A stretch of 49,437 bases of DNA from Solobacterium sp. UBA1761 (GCA_002315565.1 DCHD01000009.1:1-49437); one strand, 5' to 3'; positions 24,749-34,001 are shown, numbered from the stretch's first letter. Translations and numbers: made by a program. The notes: generated by a model from the sequence alone, not told the origin.

Positions 24749-26921
24749 CAGAAAGAACAGAATTGACTTTACGCAGATTGGACATGATTGTTTCAAGATG
24801 TTCGGAACTGTTTACAATCAGTGAAATATCTGCTGTAGCAGTCAGATTTTCCGCATTGGCAACAATATTGACTGAAGTCATTGTAGCCTTGTACTGTGCA
24901 ATAACTGTCACAAGATCAGTCAACAGATATGATCTGTCCATTGAAACAATACGGATTGCGGTCTCATATTTTCTTGACTCGACATAGTTAGGATCCCAAT
25001 ATACATCAATAAGTCTTGAATTGTCTTTGTTTATATTTGGACAGTCGGTTCTATGAACTTTTATACCCTGACCCTTTGTGACAAATCCGACAATTGAATC
25101 ACCCTTACAAGGCTTACAGCAAGGTGCAAGATTTATCTGCATTGAATCAATACCTTTGACAATTACTCCGGTCTTGGAATAACCGAGATTTTTCGCCTTG
25201 TTACGGTCAGTATAGAGCTGCAGTTCTTCAGCCGTAATCTCTTTTTTGGCACCGATAGCCAGTTTATCGCATACAGCTGCAGGAGAAAGAGATTTCTTCG
25301 AAATTGCATAACAGAAATCATTCCAGTTGTTCGCTTCAAACATCGAATAGATTCTGTCAAATCTCTTGTTCTGGTAATATTCATTGAAGTCAAGATCTCT
25401 CTTCTTGAATTCATCTTTAAGCATCTGCTCACCAAGCGCGATGTCATCTTTTCTGTCTTCATCGGCTTTACGGGCGAAGTACTGCTTAATCTTGTTCTTG
25501 GCACCTGATGACTTGACAAACTTCAGCCAGTCCTCGCTTGGCGCACTTGATTTATTGGTCTTAAGTTCTATGACATCACCAGTCTTAAGCGGTGTATTAA
25601 GTGGCACCATTACGCCGTTGACCAATGCTCCGACTGTCTGATTGCCGACTTCAGTATGAATCCTGTAGGCAAAGTCAATCGGACATGAACCGGTAGGAAG
25701 GTCAATTACTCTTCCTTTTGGTGTCATTACATAGACATTGGCATTGAAAACATCGGTTGTAACCTGATCCATATACTTGTCAGCATCAGCTTCAGAATCT
25801 TCAAAAGCTTTCAGCCATTCAAGTTCATTGACGATTTCTTTCTGTTCGTTTCTGGCGTCATAGGCTTTCTTGCCCATTTCCTTATATGCCCAGTGAGCAG
25901 CAACACCCTTTTCAGCTATTTCATCCATCTCTTCAGTACGGATCTGAACTTCATATATACGGCCATCAATACCGATAACTGTTGTATGTAATGAACGGTA
26001 AAGATTTGATTTAGGTACGGCAATGTAGTCCTTCAGTCTTCCCGGAATTGGACGGTAAGTCGCATGGATATATCCGAGTATTTCATAACAGTTTAGTTCT
26101 GTTTTGGTGACAATACGGATAGCCAACAAATCAAGTATCTCTTCAAAACGCTTGTTTTTGGTAACCATCTTCTTGTTGATGGAATAAAGATGCTTGCTTC
26201 TGCCGAAAATTCTGAAAGGAAGCTTATGGTCAGCAAGTACCTTGGATATATCTTCAATCATTTCATTGACGGCAGCATCCCTTTCAGATTTCTTTGATTC
26301 TACAAGGCTTGCTATCTGATGGTATTTCTCATTGTCAAGATAATAGAAAGAAAGGTCCTCAAGTTCATTCTTGATTTCGGCAATACCTAATCTATGCGCA
26401 ATTGGTGCATATACTTCAAGAGTTTCTTTGGCAATACGTTTTTGCGATTCTGGTGACTGATATTCAAGAGTTCGCATATTGTGCAATCTGTCTACAAGTT
26501 TTATAAGGATTACTCTCAAGTCTTTGGCCATCGCAATAAAGAGTTTTCGATGGTTGTTGGCCTGGAACTCTTTTTCATCAGTATATTTAAGTCTTGATAC
26601 CTTTGAGACAGCTTCTACAAGTTCATAAATTTCTTCACCGAATTCATTTTTAAAATCTTCTGCACTTACTCCGCAGTCTTCTATAACGTCATGTAAAAGT
26701 CCGGCAGATATTGTGGCTGGTCCACCATGAAGTTTGGTTATTTCATAGGCAACATAAAGTACATGAGTAAAATAAGGTTCACCTGATTTCCTCACCTGAC
26801 CTTCGTGCATTTTTTCCGCATAATCATAAGCTTTTTCAATCAGACTTAAAGAGTCCTTTGAATTAATATAGGACTTTACTGATTCAAAAAACATTTCTTT
26901 AGTAACGGGCTGAATTTTCAC
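24729..26921 (-). CDS. relA: Bifunctional (p)ppGpp synthetase/hydrolase (RelA/SpoT homologue)
   Basis: Long Rsh enzyme of the stringent response, 730 residues. The HD hydrolase domain has HVLYVAYEIT and LLHDVIED. The synthetase domain includes the YRSLHTTVIG region, and then come TGS (VYVMTPKGRVIDLPTGSCPIDFAY), a zinc-finger/helical part (NLAPCCKPCKGDSIVG) and a C-terminal ACT domain. Both catalytic halves look intact. The start is GTG 26921; an ATG two bases upstream is out of frame. No Shine-Dalgarno is present; TAGAAT lies exactly 6 nt upstream, after the apt terminator, so the mRNA is probably leaderless. Confidence 0.95.
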   Translation of the reverse strand: MKIQPVTKEMFFESVKSYINSKDSLSLIEKAYDYAEKMHEGQVRKSGEPYFTHVLYVAYEITKLHGGPATISAGLLHDVIEDCGVSAEDFKNEFGEEIYELVEAVSKVSRLKYTDEKEFQANNHRKLFIAMAKDLRVILIKLVDRLHNMRTLEYQSPESQKRIAKETLEVYAPIAHRLGIAEIKNELEDLSFYYLDNEKYHQIASLVESKKSERDAAVNEMIEDISKVLADHKLPFRIFGRSKHLYSINKKMVTKNKRFEEILDLLAIRIVTKTELNCYEILGYIHATYRPIPGRLKDYIAVPKSNLYRSLHTTVIGIDGRIYEVQIRTEEMDEIAEKGVAAHWAYKEMGKKAYDARNEQKEIVNELEWLKAFEDSEADADKYMDQVTTDVFNANVYVMTPKGRVIDLPTGSCPIDFAYRIHTEVGNQTVGALVNGVMVPLNTPLKTGDVIELKTNKSSAPSEDWLKFVKSSGAKNKIKQYFARKADEDRKDDIALGEQMLKDEFKKRDLDFNEYYQNKRFDRIYSMFEANNWNDFCYAISKKSLSPAAVCDKLAIGAKKEITAEELQLYTDRNKAKNLGYSKTGVIVKGIDSMQINLAPCCKPCKGDSIVGFVTKGQGIKVHRTDCPNINKDNSRLIDVYWDPNYVESRKYETAIRIVSMDRSYLLTDLVTVIAQYKATMTSVNIVANAENLTATADISLIVNSSEHLETIMSNLRKVNSVLSVERAIK

Positions 26922-26927
26922 ATAATC

Positions 26928-26933
26928 ATTCTA
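26928..26933 (-). promoter_or_regulatory. Predicted -10 element of relA (leaderless geometry, GTG start)
   Basis: TAGAAT with a 6-nt gap (GATTAT) to GTG 26921. No clear -35; that region is the T-rich tail of the apt terminator. Confidence 0.45.
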
Positions 26934-26949
26934 CAACATACCACCACAA

Positions 26950-26976
26950 TAAAAAAATCGAAGTTTCCTTCGATTT
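26950..26976 (-). terminator. Intrinsic terminator of apt
   Basis: Nine-base-pair stem AAATCGAAG / CTTCGATTT with a four-base loop and a following T run; it starts in the apt stop codon. Confidence 0.85.
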
Positions 26977-27487
26977 AGTACTTTAATGCTGCAAATACGT
27001 CGTAGTCTTTAAGAACTTCTCTGCCCTTTAAAGCTTCAAGTTCAATAAGGAATGCACATCCTACTACTTCGCCACCCAACTCTTCTACCAGCTTAGTAGT
27101 AGCTTCAACAGTTCCACCTGTTGCCAGAAGGTCATCGATGATCATAACTTTCTGTCCCTTCTTTACGGCATCAACATGTAAATGAAGTTCATTTGAACCG
27201 TATTCCAGGTCATATTTATGAGAAATAGTCTTACGTGGAAGTTTTCCAGGCTTTCTTACAGGAACAAAGCCACAGCCAAGCTTATATGCAACTGGACAGC
27301 CAACGATGAAACCACGTGAATCTGGACCGATAATCAGTTCGGCATTCTTGCTTTTAGCATAATCTGCAAGAATGTTGATAGCTTCTCTATAAGCTTCGCC
27401 ATCCTGTAACAGTGGTGTGATATCTCTAAACAGGATACCTTCAGTTGGAAAATCTGGAATGTCTGCAATGTAATCTTTTAAGTTCAT
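26975..27487 (-). CDS. apt: Adenine phosphoribosyltransferase
   Basis: Salvages adenine with PRPP to AMP; 170 residues. N-terminal IADIPDFPTEGILFRDITPLL, adenine-site residues in ELIIGPDSRGFIVGCPVAYKLG and the PRPP loop VMIIDDLLATGGTVEA. AGAGGAT precedes ATG 27487. It sits next to recJ, as in other Gram-positives, but has its own extended -10 promoter and a terminator. It would also recycle adenine derived from SAM metabolism. Confidence 0.96.
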   Translation of the reverse strand: MNLKDYIADIPDFPTEGILFRDITPLLQDGEAYREAINILADYAKSKNAELIIGPDSRGFIVGCPVAYKLGCGFVPVRKPGKLPRKTISHKYDLEYGSNELHLHVDAVKKGQKVMIIDDLLATGGTVEATTKLVEELGGEVVGCAFLIELEALKGREVLKDYDVFAALKY

Positions 27488-27512
27488 ACTCTTATCCTCT
27501 TTTGAAAAACAT

Positions 27513-27521
27513 ATTATAGCA
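27513..27521 (-). promoter_or_regulatory. Extended -10 promoter of apt
   Basis: TGCTATAAT on the minus strand, two bases after the recJ stop, giving a leader of about 19 nt with AAAGAGGAT. Confidence 0.6.
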
Positions 27522-27523
27522 TT

Positions 27524-29014
27524 TTAGACGATATCTTCAATCACAAATGATAAAGTACCTTTTTTATAACGGCTTCTTTCAAGTCTGCCGATAAGATAAT
27601 TGAAGTCATCTTTGAGCTTGCTTCTGTCAAAAAGAATCGCATCACAGATATCGTTTATTCTGAATTTAGGGTATGTACCATCAATAAAGTCTATGTTCTT
27701 GTTTCTTACGGCAATAAGTATCGGTTTAAATCCGGAGCCATAAGGTTCAAGTGATTCCATAAGCTCAATGGTATCCATATTGAACATATCTTTATCAATT
27801 AAGAGCACATCCTTTGAACATTCTTCAATAACAACAGGGTTATTTTTAATGTATTCTTTAAGTTTTTCAAGTTTATCTTTTTCTATTGACAATCCTACAG
27901 CTTTATCATGTCCACCAAAATTATTGAACAGTTCTTTACATCCTGAAAGATATTCATAGAAATTGAATTCACCATAACTTCTGCCGCTTCCTTTAAGAAT
28001 GCTGTCGCCACTTAAAACTATTACCGGTCTCATATATTTGTCAGAGAGTCTTCCGGCAGCAATTCCACACAGTCCTTCTTTAAATGATTCATCCGTTATA
28101 ACCATTACTTCATCATCATTCACCAGTTTATCGGCAAGCTTCAGCATTTCCTTTGAACACTGTTTTCTTTCTTCATTTACTTTATCAATGCCGTCAACCA
28201 TACTCATTGCTTCTTTGGTGGATTTAAGGAAATAAGAAGCCATCATATTGGCAGAATAGCCCATACGTGAAATAGCATTTACTTTAGGTATGACATTGAA
28301 TGAAAGATCATAATAGTCATAGGTTCTTGTTTTTGCCAGCATATTTATCAAGGAATAAGAACCGTTATTCAACTGTTCAAGGCCTTTTTGAATCAGATAT
28401 CGGTTATATCCGAATACCTTTGACATATCAGCCATTGTCGCGCATCCCGCCATAACAACTGCAAAATCATCCTCTATAAAAGCTTTAGAAATAAGACAGG
28501 ATAAACCGCCTGTACAGGCATCTTCATATTCTTTTTCAAGTAATGATGGATGAACAACCGCATCAACATCTGGCAGTTTGTTGTATTCATGATGGTCGAC
28601 AATCATAAACTTCAATCCAAGCTCTTTGGCCCTGTTTATCGCCTCATGAGCAACTATTCCGTTGTCAAGAGTAAGAATAACTGTAAAGTCATATTTCTTC
28701 GCTCTTTCAACCATTTCGGTATTTATTCCATATCCTTCTTTGATACGTGAAGGTATATAGAAATTATGTCTTATGCCCAGTCTAGCAAAAAGTCTTGAGA
28801 TAATCGTAACTGCTGATATACCATCGTAATCATAATCTCCAACAATAAAAAAGTTCTCGTCTTTAAACTCGAGAATTTTCTTCTTGAAATCCTGAATACA
28901 TTTCTGATCAGTATTGACGATAAAGTCATCAATCAGCAAGTCAGATCTGTTTAAGCCATTGACCTCAAGTATCTTTTCATCAACAGCTCTGTCACATTCA
29001 ATGAATCTGTACAT
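27524..29014 (-). CDS. recJ: Single-stranded-DNA exonuclease RecJ, short form
   Basis: DHH/DHHA1 phosphoesterase that degrades single-stranded DNA 5'-3' in recombination and mismatch repair. Metal motifs: VGDYDYDGISAVTII, LDNGIVAHEA, VDHHEYNKLPDVDAVVHPS; DHHA1 has CGIAAGRLSDKYMRPVIV and NFGGHDKAVGLSI. At 496 residues it is shorter than E. coli RecJ (about 577) and much shorter than Bacillus RecJ, so the C-terminal OB/regulatory region is reduced. The ATG follows the mraY stop directly (TAAATG), so translation is coupled to mraY. Confidence 0.85.
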   Translation of the reverse strand: MYRFIECDRAVDEKILEVNGLNRSDLLIDDFIVNTDQKCIQDFKKKILEFKDENFFIVGDYDYDGISAVTIISRLFARLGIRHNFYIPSRIKEGYGINTEMVERAKKYDFTVILTLDNGIVAHEAINRAKELGLKFMIVDHHEYNKLPDVDAVVHPSLLEKEYEDACTGGLSCLISKAFIEDDFAVVMAGCATMADMSKVFGYNRYLIQKGLEQLNNGSYSLINMLAKTRTYDYYDLSFNVIPKVNAISRMGYSANMMASYFLKSTKEAMSMVDGIDKVNEERKQCSKEMLKLADKLVNDDEVMVITDESFKEGLCGIAAGRLSDKYMRPVIVLSGDSILKGSGRSYGEFNFYEYLSGCKELFNNFGGHDKAVGLSIEKDKLEKLKEYIKNNPVVIEECSKDVLLIDKDMFNMDTIELMESLEPYGSGFKPILIAVRNKNIDFIDGTYPKFRINDICDAILFDRSKLKDDFNYLIGRLERSRYKKGTLSFVIEDIV

Positions 29015-29977
29015 TTAGTTGATACCGATAAACACACCCAGTACAGCAAACACGCATGCAGCAAGAATAAAGCAGCTGACTACTTTAGTCTCTTTATGAC
29101 CTTTTAAAGTAAAAGCGTAATGTATAGGTGTATATCTGAATACACGCTTATGGAAAACTCTTACAGCAATCTGTTGTATTACAACACAGCCCATCTCTAT
29201 AACAAAGATTCCACCGATTACAAATAAAGCAATCTCTTTTCTTAAAAGTACAGATACGGCAGAGAACAATCCTCCTAGTGCCAGTGAGCCAGAATCACCC
29301 ATGAAGATCTTTGCCGGATGCCAGTTGAAGAAAAGATAACCGATAAGTCCGCCAAGCACACAGAACAAAAGTACAGCAAGTACATATTCTTCCATATAAA
29401 CACAAAGAACGATAAAACCGATACATACAACCGAAGAAACACCTGCACACAGACCATCCATACCGTCAGTGAAGTTTACTGCGTTTGCTTCTGCAAGGAA
29501 CATCGCAATCATAAACGGCAGATACATATAGAATACTTCAACGGTAATACCGGTAAATGGAATGTCTACAAGACCTGATACGTCATTCTTAAAAAGAACA
29601 TACAGTCCTGCAGTAAACAGAGCTTCCATTATAAGTTTGGTTAAAGGCGATAAACCGGCATTGTTTCTTTCCAGGATAATCATGAAGTCATCAAGGAAAC
29701 CTACAAGACAGAATGAAAGAAATGCCAGTAAAACAAACAGAATTCTAGAATCAAGATTTCTTCTTGCGATAAATACGAATACTACAACCGGTATAAGCAC
29801 AAATAAAAGGCCGCCCATAATTGGGGTATTGGCCTTCTTTTTGAATTCTTCAAGCTGAAATTCTGAACACTGATTAAGGTTCAGTTTTTTAAGATATGCG
29901 ATAAAGCGTGGCATTACAAGTACCATGCCGATAACAGATATAACTAATCCGATAATTCCTTTAACAATGTAATTCAT
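29015..29977 (-). CDS. mraY: Phospho-N-acetylmuramoyl-pentapeptide transferase
   Basis: Polytopic enzyme that forms lipid I from UDP-MurNAc-pentapeptide and undecaprenyl phosphate. 320 residues, about ten transmembrane segments. Conserved loops: KKANTPIMGGLLF, FLDDFMII, ANAVNFTDGMDGLCAG and HPAKIFMGDSGSLALGG. No Shine-Dalgarno; TATAAT lies 8 nt before the ATG. It is the last dcw gene here and runs straight into recJ; murD, ftsW and murG do not follow. Confidence 0.96.
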   Translation of the reverse strand: MNYIVKGIIGLVISVIGMVLVMPRFIAYLKKLNLNQCSEFQLEEFKKKANTPIMGGLLFVLIPVVVFVFIARRNLDSRILFVLLAFLSFCLVGFLDDFMIILERNNAGLSPLTKLIMEALFTAGLYVLFKNDVSGLVDIPFTGITVEVFYMYLPFMIAMFLAEANAVNFTDGMDGLCAGVSSVVCIGFIVLCVYMEEYVLAVLLFCVLGGLIGYLFFNWHPAKIFMGDSGSLALGGLFSAVSVLLRKEIALFVIGGIFVIEMGCVVIQQIAVRVFHKRVFRYTPIHYAFTLKGHKETKVVSCFILAACVFAVLGVFIGIN

Positions 29978-29985
29978 ACCATTGA

Positions 29986-30015
29986 ATTATACATTCAACT
30001 AAGTATTGGTTGCAA
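29986..30015 (-). promoter_or_regulatory. Promoter of mraY
   Basis: TTGCAA (30010-30015), 18 nt, TATAAT (29986-29991) in the 42-bp gap after pbpB; 8 nt from the hexamer to ATG 29977 and no ribosome-binding site. Confidence 0.5.
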
Positions 30016-30019
30016 TCAG

Positions 30020-32215
30020 TTAATTTTCACCTGCTTCTGCCTTTTCACTGTTCTGTCTTATATCTTCTAAAGTTAGAACTACTTCACAACCGCTGGTTAC
30101 GATACTGTATGGCATCATTGACTGTTCCTTTACAATTCCATAACCGTTTAAAGTCATCTTAATTCCAGAGAGATTCCAGTAATTGATGACTTCTTTTCTG
30201 GTCCATCCGGTAAAATCAGGTAATGCGATACTGTTTCCATCAGTCAGAAGCATCACTTTGGCATTTGAATATACTGTGCTGCCACTTATAGGATATTGAC
30301 CTGTTACACTGGTTCCATCACCGATAACAACGACATCAACTGGTAATGAAGAAACTGTTTCCATAACATCTTCAATATCCATATTTGTAATATCCGGCAT
30401 TATAAACTTCTCATAAGTTCTTTCTGACCTGCTTGCTTCAACATTGCTTCTTGTAAGAACGGCAACTTTTGAAATAAGCTGTTTTATTACAGATGAGTTC
30501 AGATGGTTCAGATAGTTATATGGTGAAATATAGGCATAATAGATCATATACTGTGGATTTTCTGCAGGATATGCCAGCATAATTGACGAAATTGAATCAT
30601 CAGAATTATATCCTTCACCAATTAAAGAAATTTCTGAAGTACCGGTTTTAGCCATAATATTTACTTCATCAACTGCATAGTATTGGGCAGTACCGGCCTT
30701 GTCAGATACTACTCTTTCTAAGATTGATTGTAACTGTCTGGCTGTAGATTCTTTTATAGGAGTAGAAACAACTGTTCTTTCACCCTGATAAATAACTTCA
30801 TTTGTATCAGAGTCAACAATCTTGTCAATATAGTATGGTTTAAGCATTTCACCATTGCCGAATATCGCTGTATAAGCCTGTAACAGCTGCAGCATAGTAA
30901 CTGAAGAGCCCTGACCATAGGTAAGAGAAAGTTTTTCACTTGGATAGTAATAGTTTTTAACGCCTTTTACTTCTTCTATTCCGTCAGTATCAACTTCCTG
31001 GAAGAAACCGAAGTTATAGACATAATCAATATAGTTTTTTGTTCCTACATACTTTTCAAGAAGTGTCATTGTCGCAACGTTACTTGAATAGATCAGACCA
31101 TAGTCAAAATTAATTGTTCCCCATGATTTTCCGGCAGCATTAGTGATGCATCCGAAATTATCACTTGAATAGGTTCTGTATGGAGTATTACCATGTGATG
31201 AATAGCAGTAAGTACTTGAATCGTAAGTTGTATTTCCATCATATACACCCATATCAATTGCAGCTGCGTAGATTATTGATTTGAATACTGAACCAGGTTC
31301 ATAGGCAAACTGTGAACCAGTGTTCAGATAGTCTTCAATATTGAGTACATTCGGATCAAAACTTGGTGTCTGGCCCCAGGCGAGAATTTTACCTGTATTT
31401 ATTTCAACTACTGCACCCCATGCTTTGGAAGCGTTGTTTACTGTCTGAATGTCGTCAAAGGATGCTTCCAGAGCTTCCTGAATTGAATAATCAATGGTAG
31501 TGTACACATCATATCCGTTTTCTTCTTTGACATATTCTTCATACATGCCAGGAAGTACATAACCGGCTTTTGACATCTGATAGGTATGCGTGCCATCTGT
31601 ACCTGAAAGTTCATCATTCAGATATAATTCAAGACCCATCTTACCGATAAGTTTACCGTTTTCATCTGACTGGGCAAAGCCGATAAGATATGGTGCAAAA
31701 TCAGCAAGTTTCGGATAAACACGTTTACTTGATTCTTTAAACCCTATTCCATGAAGCGATGTGTTACTTATTATTTCATCTCTTGTTTCTTCACTCAGAT
31801 TTCTTCCCTGAGGCCCAAGTTCTGTCTGATAGAGACCCTTCTGGCTAAGATATTTGTAAATTGTCTCTTTATCCATATCAAGTATTTCTGAAAGGACAGA
31901 ACTTGTATATTCCGGATCATCAACATAAGCGATCTTGTTTCCGGCAGCAACTCTTGAAGAATCAAGATAACAGATAATGTCATAGGTTTTAACATCCTGT
32001 GCAACAATCTCACCATTTGCATCATAGATGTTCCCTCTTTGAGCGGTTATGGTTTCTGATGCCGTACTTACTGAATCCACATATGAATCAAGATTTGTCA
32101 TAGATCTGACATGAATTCTTTCAACAGATACTAAAAAAACATTGATTAAAACAGCAACTGTAACAATCAATGTCAGAAAGAATATCAGAAGTATGGTCTT
32201 ATTCTGACGTTTCAT
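30020..32215 (-). CDS. pbpB: Division transpeptidase, class B PBP with two PASTA domains (PBP2x/FtsI type)
   Basis: Septal peptidoglycan transpeptidase, 731 residues. One N-terminal membrane anchor (about 8-28), the dimerisation domain, then the penicillin-binding domain with SxxK (EPGSVFKSII), SxN (YSSNVAT) and KTG (AKTGTSEISL). Two C-terminal PASTA repeats begin at FIMPDITNMDIEDVM and at IALPDFTGWTRKEV, as in pneumococcal PBP2x and Bacillus SpoVD/PbpB. The start follows the ftsL stop directly (TAAATG). Confidence 0.95.
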   Translation of the reverse strand: MKRQNKTILLIFFLTLIVTVAVLINVFLVSVERIHVRSMTNLDSYVDSVSTASETITAQRGNIYDANGEIVAQDVKTYDIICYLDSSRVAAGNKIAYVDDPEYTSSVLSEILDMDKETIYKYLSQKGLYQTELGPQGRNLSEETRDEIISNTSLHGIGFKESSKRVYPKLADFAPYLIGFAQSDENGKLIGKMGLELYLNDELSGTDGTHTYQMSKAGYVLPGMYEEYVKEENGYDVYTTIDYSIQEALEASFDDIQTVNNASKAWGAVVEINTGKILAWGQTPSFDPNVLNIEDYLNTGSQFAYEPGSVFKSIIYAAAIDMGVYDGNTTYDSSTYCYSSHGNTPYRTYSSDNFGCITNAAGKSWGTINFDYGLIYSSNVATMTLLEKYVGTKNYIDYVYNFGFFQEVDTDGIEEVKGVKNYYYPSEKLSLTYGQGSSVTMLQLLQAYTAIFGNGEMLKPYYIDKIVDSDTNEVIYQGERTVVSTPIKESTARQLQSILERVVSDKAGTAQYYAVDEVNIMAKTGTSEISLIGEGYNSDDSISSIMLAYPAENPQYMIYYAYISPYNYLNHLNSSVIKQLISKVAVLTRSNVEASRSERTYEKFIMPDITNMDIEDVMETVSSLPVDVVVIGDGTSVTGQYPISGSTVYSNAKVMLLTDGNSIALPDFTGWTRKEVINYWNLSGIKMTLNGYGIVKEQSMMPYSIVTSGCEVVLTLEDIRQNSEKAEAGEN

Positions 32216-32515
32216 TTAATCTCCAATTGAAACGATATTTGACTGAATCTGATTTAGACCTGCTGTCTCAGCCATAACATAGACACGGTCCTTGTTTTTA
32301 AGGGACTGAATTTCAATGTCAAGATCTTTGTTTTCACCCTTTAACAGAGCGATTTCATTGGTCATTTCCTGAATATCGATAGAAAGCTGGTCATTTCTTG
32401 TACGGATGAATAAAGAGAACATAAGTGAAGCTACAAGACATATAACGAAAAATACGCCGCAACATGCTGTGAAACGATAACTGTTCTTTTTCTTTCTTCT
32501 TCTGTACTTTGCCAT
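32216..32515 (-). CDS. ftsL: Cell division protein FtsL-like
   Basis: Small bitopic protein of 99 residues: a basic N-terminus (KYRRRKKKNSYR), one transmembrane segment (about 17-36) and an extracytoplasmic heptad-patterned coiled coil (about 40-80). Sequence similarity within FtsL is always weak, and the call rests on size, topology and position between rsmH and the septal PBP. One base separates it from rsmH upstream. Confidence 0.82.
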   Translation of the reverse strand: MAKYRRRKKKNSYRFTACCGVFFVICLVASLMFSLFIRTRNDQLSIDIQEMTNEIALLKGENKDLDIEIQSLKNKDRVYVMAETAGLNQIQSNIVSIGD

Positions 32516-32516
32516 A

Positions 32517-33437
32517 CTAATCTCCTATCTTCTCAATTCCCCTCAGTTTTGCTGATTTAGCTCGAGGATTAATCTCAAGTTCTTCTTCATCAGCAATAAC
32601 TGCTTTATGTACCAGAAGTCTGTATTTTGCTTTTTCAACTTCTTCTGGTCTTTTAGCAATGCGAAGGTCATCTTCAACACTGCTCAGTTCTTTAAATCTG
32701 TATTTCACCAGTTTGTCTTCCAGTGAATGGAAAGTAATGATTACTACTCTTCCGTCTGTATTGAGCATTCCATCGAATCTTTCAAGGAATGTTTTAAGCG
32801 AATCAAGTTCGTGGTTAACTTCAATTCTTAATGCCTGGAACACCTGTTTTGCAGGATGTCCTTTTTTCTTTAATACTTTCTGAGGTAATGCTGATTTGAT
32901 TACTTCAACAAGTTGTAGTGTTGTGCTTATCGGCCTGTTCTCAACGATTTTTCTTGCGATAGGCCTTGCGAATGGTTCTTCTGAATATCTATAGAAGATA
33001 TCAGCAAGTTCCTTTTCAGAATAGGTATTTACGACTTCTGCTGCTGTCAGCCTGTCTTCCTGATTCATTCGCATATCAAGCGGTCCATCGAAACGGTATG
33101 AGAAGCCTCGTTCAGCTTCGTCAAACTGTGGTGATGAAACTCCAAGATCAAGCAGTATTCCATCAACCTTATCAACGTATCTGTTCATATTCATGAAGTT
33201 GTCATGGATATAGATGACGTTGTCGTAAGCTTTAAGTATTTCCTTTGATTCATTTATTGCGTTTTCATCAAGGTCGAACACATAGAGCTTTCCGCCTTTA
33301 AGCTTTTCAAGGATCTTTTTTGAATGTCCCCCTCTTCCCAGTGTTCCGTCTACATATATGCCGTTTTCTTTGACAGAGAGCATATCGACAGTTTCATCAA
33401 GAAGTACGGAAATGTGTTTAGTGGTTAATGAGGTCAT
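32517..33437 (-). CDS. rsmH: 16S rRNA m4C1402 methyltransferase RsmH (MraW)
   Basis: SAM-dependent N4-methyltransferase for C1402 of 16S rRNA, 306 residues. Landmarks: HISVLLDETVDML, GIYVDGTLGRGGHSKKIL (SAM loop), DGILLDLGVSSPQFDEAERGFSYR, GPLDMRM and the C-terminal INPRAKSAKLRGIEK. It overlaps mraZ by 20 nt. Second gene of the dcw cluster. Confidence 0.96.
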   Translation of the reverse strand: MTSLTTKHISVLLDETVDMLSVKENGIYVDGTLGRGGHSKKILEKLKGGKLYVFDLDENAINESKEILKAYDNVIYIHDNFMNMNRYVDKVDGILLDLGVSSPQFDEAERGFSYRFDGPLDMRMNQEDRLTAAEVVNTYSEKELADIFYRYSEEPFARPIARKIVENRPISTTLQLVEVIKSALPQKVLKKKGHPAKQVFQALRIEVNHELDSLKTFLERFDGMLNTDGRVVIITFHSLEDKLVKYRFKELSSVEDDLRIAKRPEEVEKAKYRLLVHKAVIADEEELEINPRAKSAKLRGIEKIGD

Positions 33438-33852
33438 TCAGATTCTCAGCAACTTCTTCGAAGTTTTCACTTGCCATGTCATAGTAGTTTCTCCAGGTTT
33501 CCTTATCCCAAATTTCAACATGGTCATTAACACCGATAATTGAACATTCCTTAGTAATTCCGACAGGTCCAGACAAGTATGTGGGGATCTGAATTCTACC
33601 CTGATTATCCAAAGTACATTCACCAGCGTTACCTGCCAACATTCTTATGTATTCTCTGGCAGCTTTTTTTGTTGTAGGAAGTTTGTTTATTTCTTCAAAC
33701 AGTTTGTTCCACTGTTCAAGGGAATAGATTGTCAGACAGCCATCAAAGCCTCTGGTAAGGATAAATGTCGAATGCAGCTCATCACGAAACTTGGCAGGAA
33801 TGATAATTCTGCCTTTTGAGTCCAGATTATGGCTGTATTCACCTATGAACAT
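33418..33852 (-). CDS. mraZ: Transcriptional regulator MraZ
   Basis: 144-residue MraZ with two AbrB-like swapped-hairpin repeats: FIGEYSHNLDSKGRIIIPAKFR and CTLDNQGRIQIPTYL. It is the first gene of the cluster and binds its own promoter region in other bacteria. Four GTGG repeats at 10-bp steps lie just upstream, the last one adjoining the start codon. No strong Shine-Dalgarno (GGGGGAAAG at best). Confidence 0.96.
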   Translation of the reverse strand: MFIGEYSHNLDSKGRIIIPAKFRDELHSTFILTRGFDGCLTIYSLEQWNKLFEEINKLPTTKKAAREYIRMLAGNAGECTLDNQGRIQIPTYLSGPVGITKECSIIGVNDHVEIWDKETWRNYYDMASENFEEVAENLNDLINH

Positions 33853-33855
33853 CTA

Positions 33856-33889
33856 CCACTTTCCCCCACAAATAACCACTTTCTACCAC
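33856..33889 (-). promoter_or_regulatory. MraZ operator: four GTGG repeats at exact 10-bp spacing
   Basis: GTGG at 33886-33889, 33876-33879, 33866-33869 and 33856-33859 on the minus strand, one helical turn apart. They lie between the -10 and the start codon, so bound MraZ would block elongation or initiation. Repeats of this kind are the known MraZ target. Confidence 0.85.
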
Positions 33890-33890
33890 T

Positions 33891-33919
33891 ATTATCGTAT
33901 TTTTAGATGATTTTGTAAA
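33891..33919 (-). promoter_or_regulatory. Promoter of the mraZ dcw operon
   Basis: TTTACA (33914-33919), 17 nt, GATAAT (33891-33896) on the minus strand, one mismatch each. The first MraZ repeat begins two bases downstream. Confidence 0.7.
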
Positions 33920-33939
33920 GAGTTTTAGACAAAAAACAT

Positions 33940-33969
33940 AAAAAAAAGGCGATTCTGACAGAATCGCCT
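33940..33969 (-). terminator. Intrinsic terminator, second of a tandem pair after rpmF
   Basis: Long inverted repeat with 11-base arms (AGGCGATTCTG / CAGAATCGCCT) and a T run, directly upstream of the mraZ promoter. Confidence 0.85.
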
Positions 33970-33973
33970 GGAA

Positions 33974-34001
33974 AGATAAAAAAAGAAGCTTTTCAGCTTC
34001 T
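33974..34001 (-). terminator. Intrinsic terminator, first of a tandem pair after rpmF
   Basis: Stem AGAAGCT-GAAA-AGCTTCT followed by seven Ts on the minus strand, nine bases past the rpmF stop. Confidence 0.85.

Noticed and set aside
33856..33889. Regular GTGG repeats as a CRISPR-like or satellite array
   Set aside because: Only 4-bp units at 10-bp steps directly before mraZ; this is the known MraZ operator pattern.
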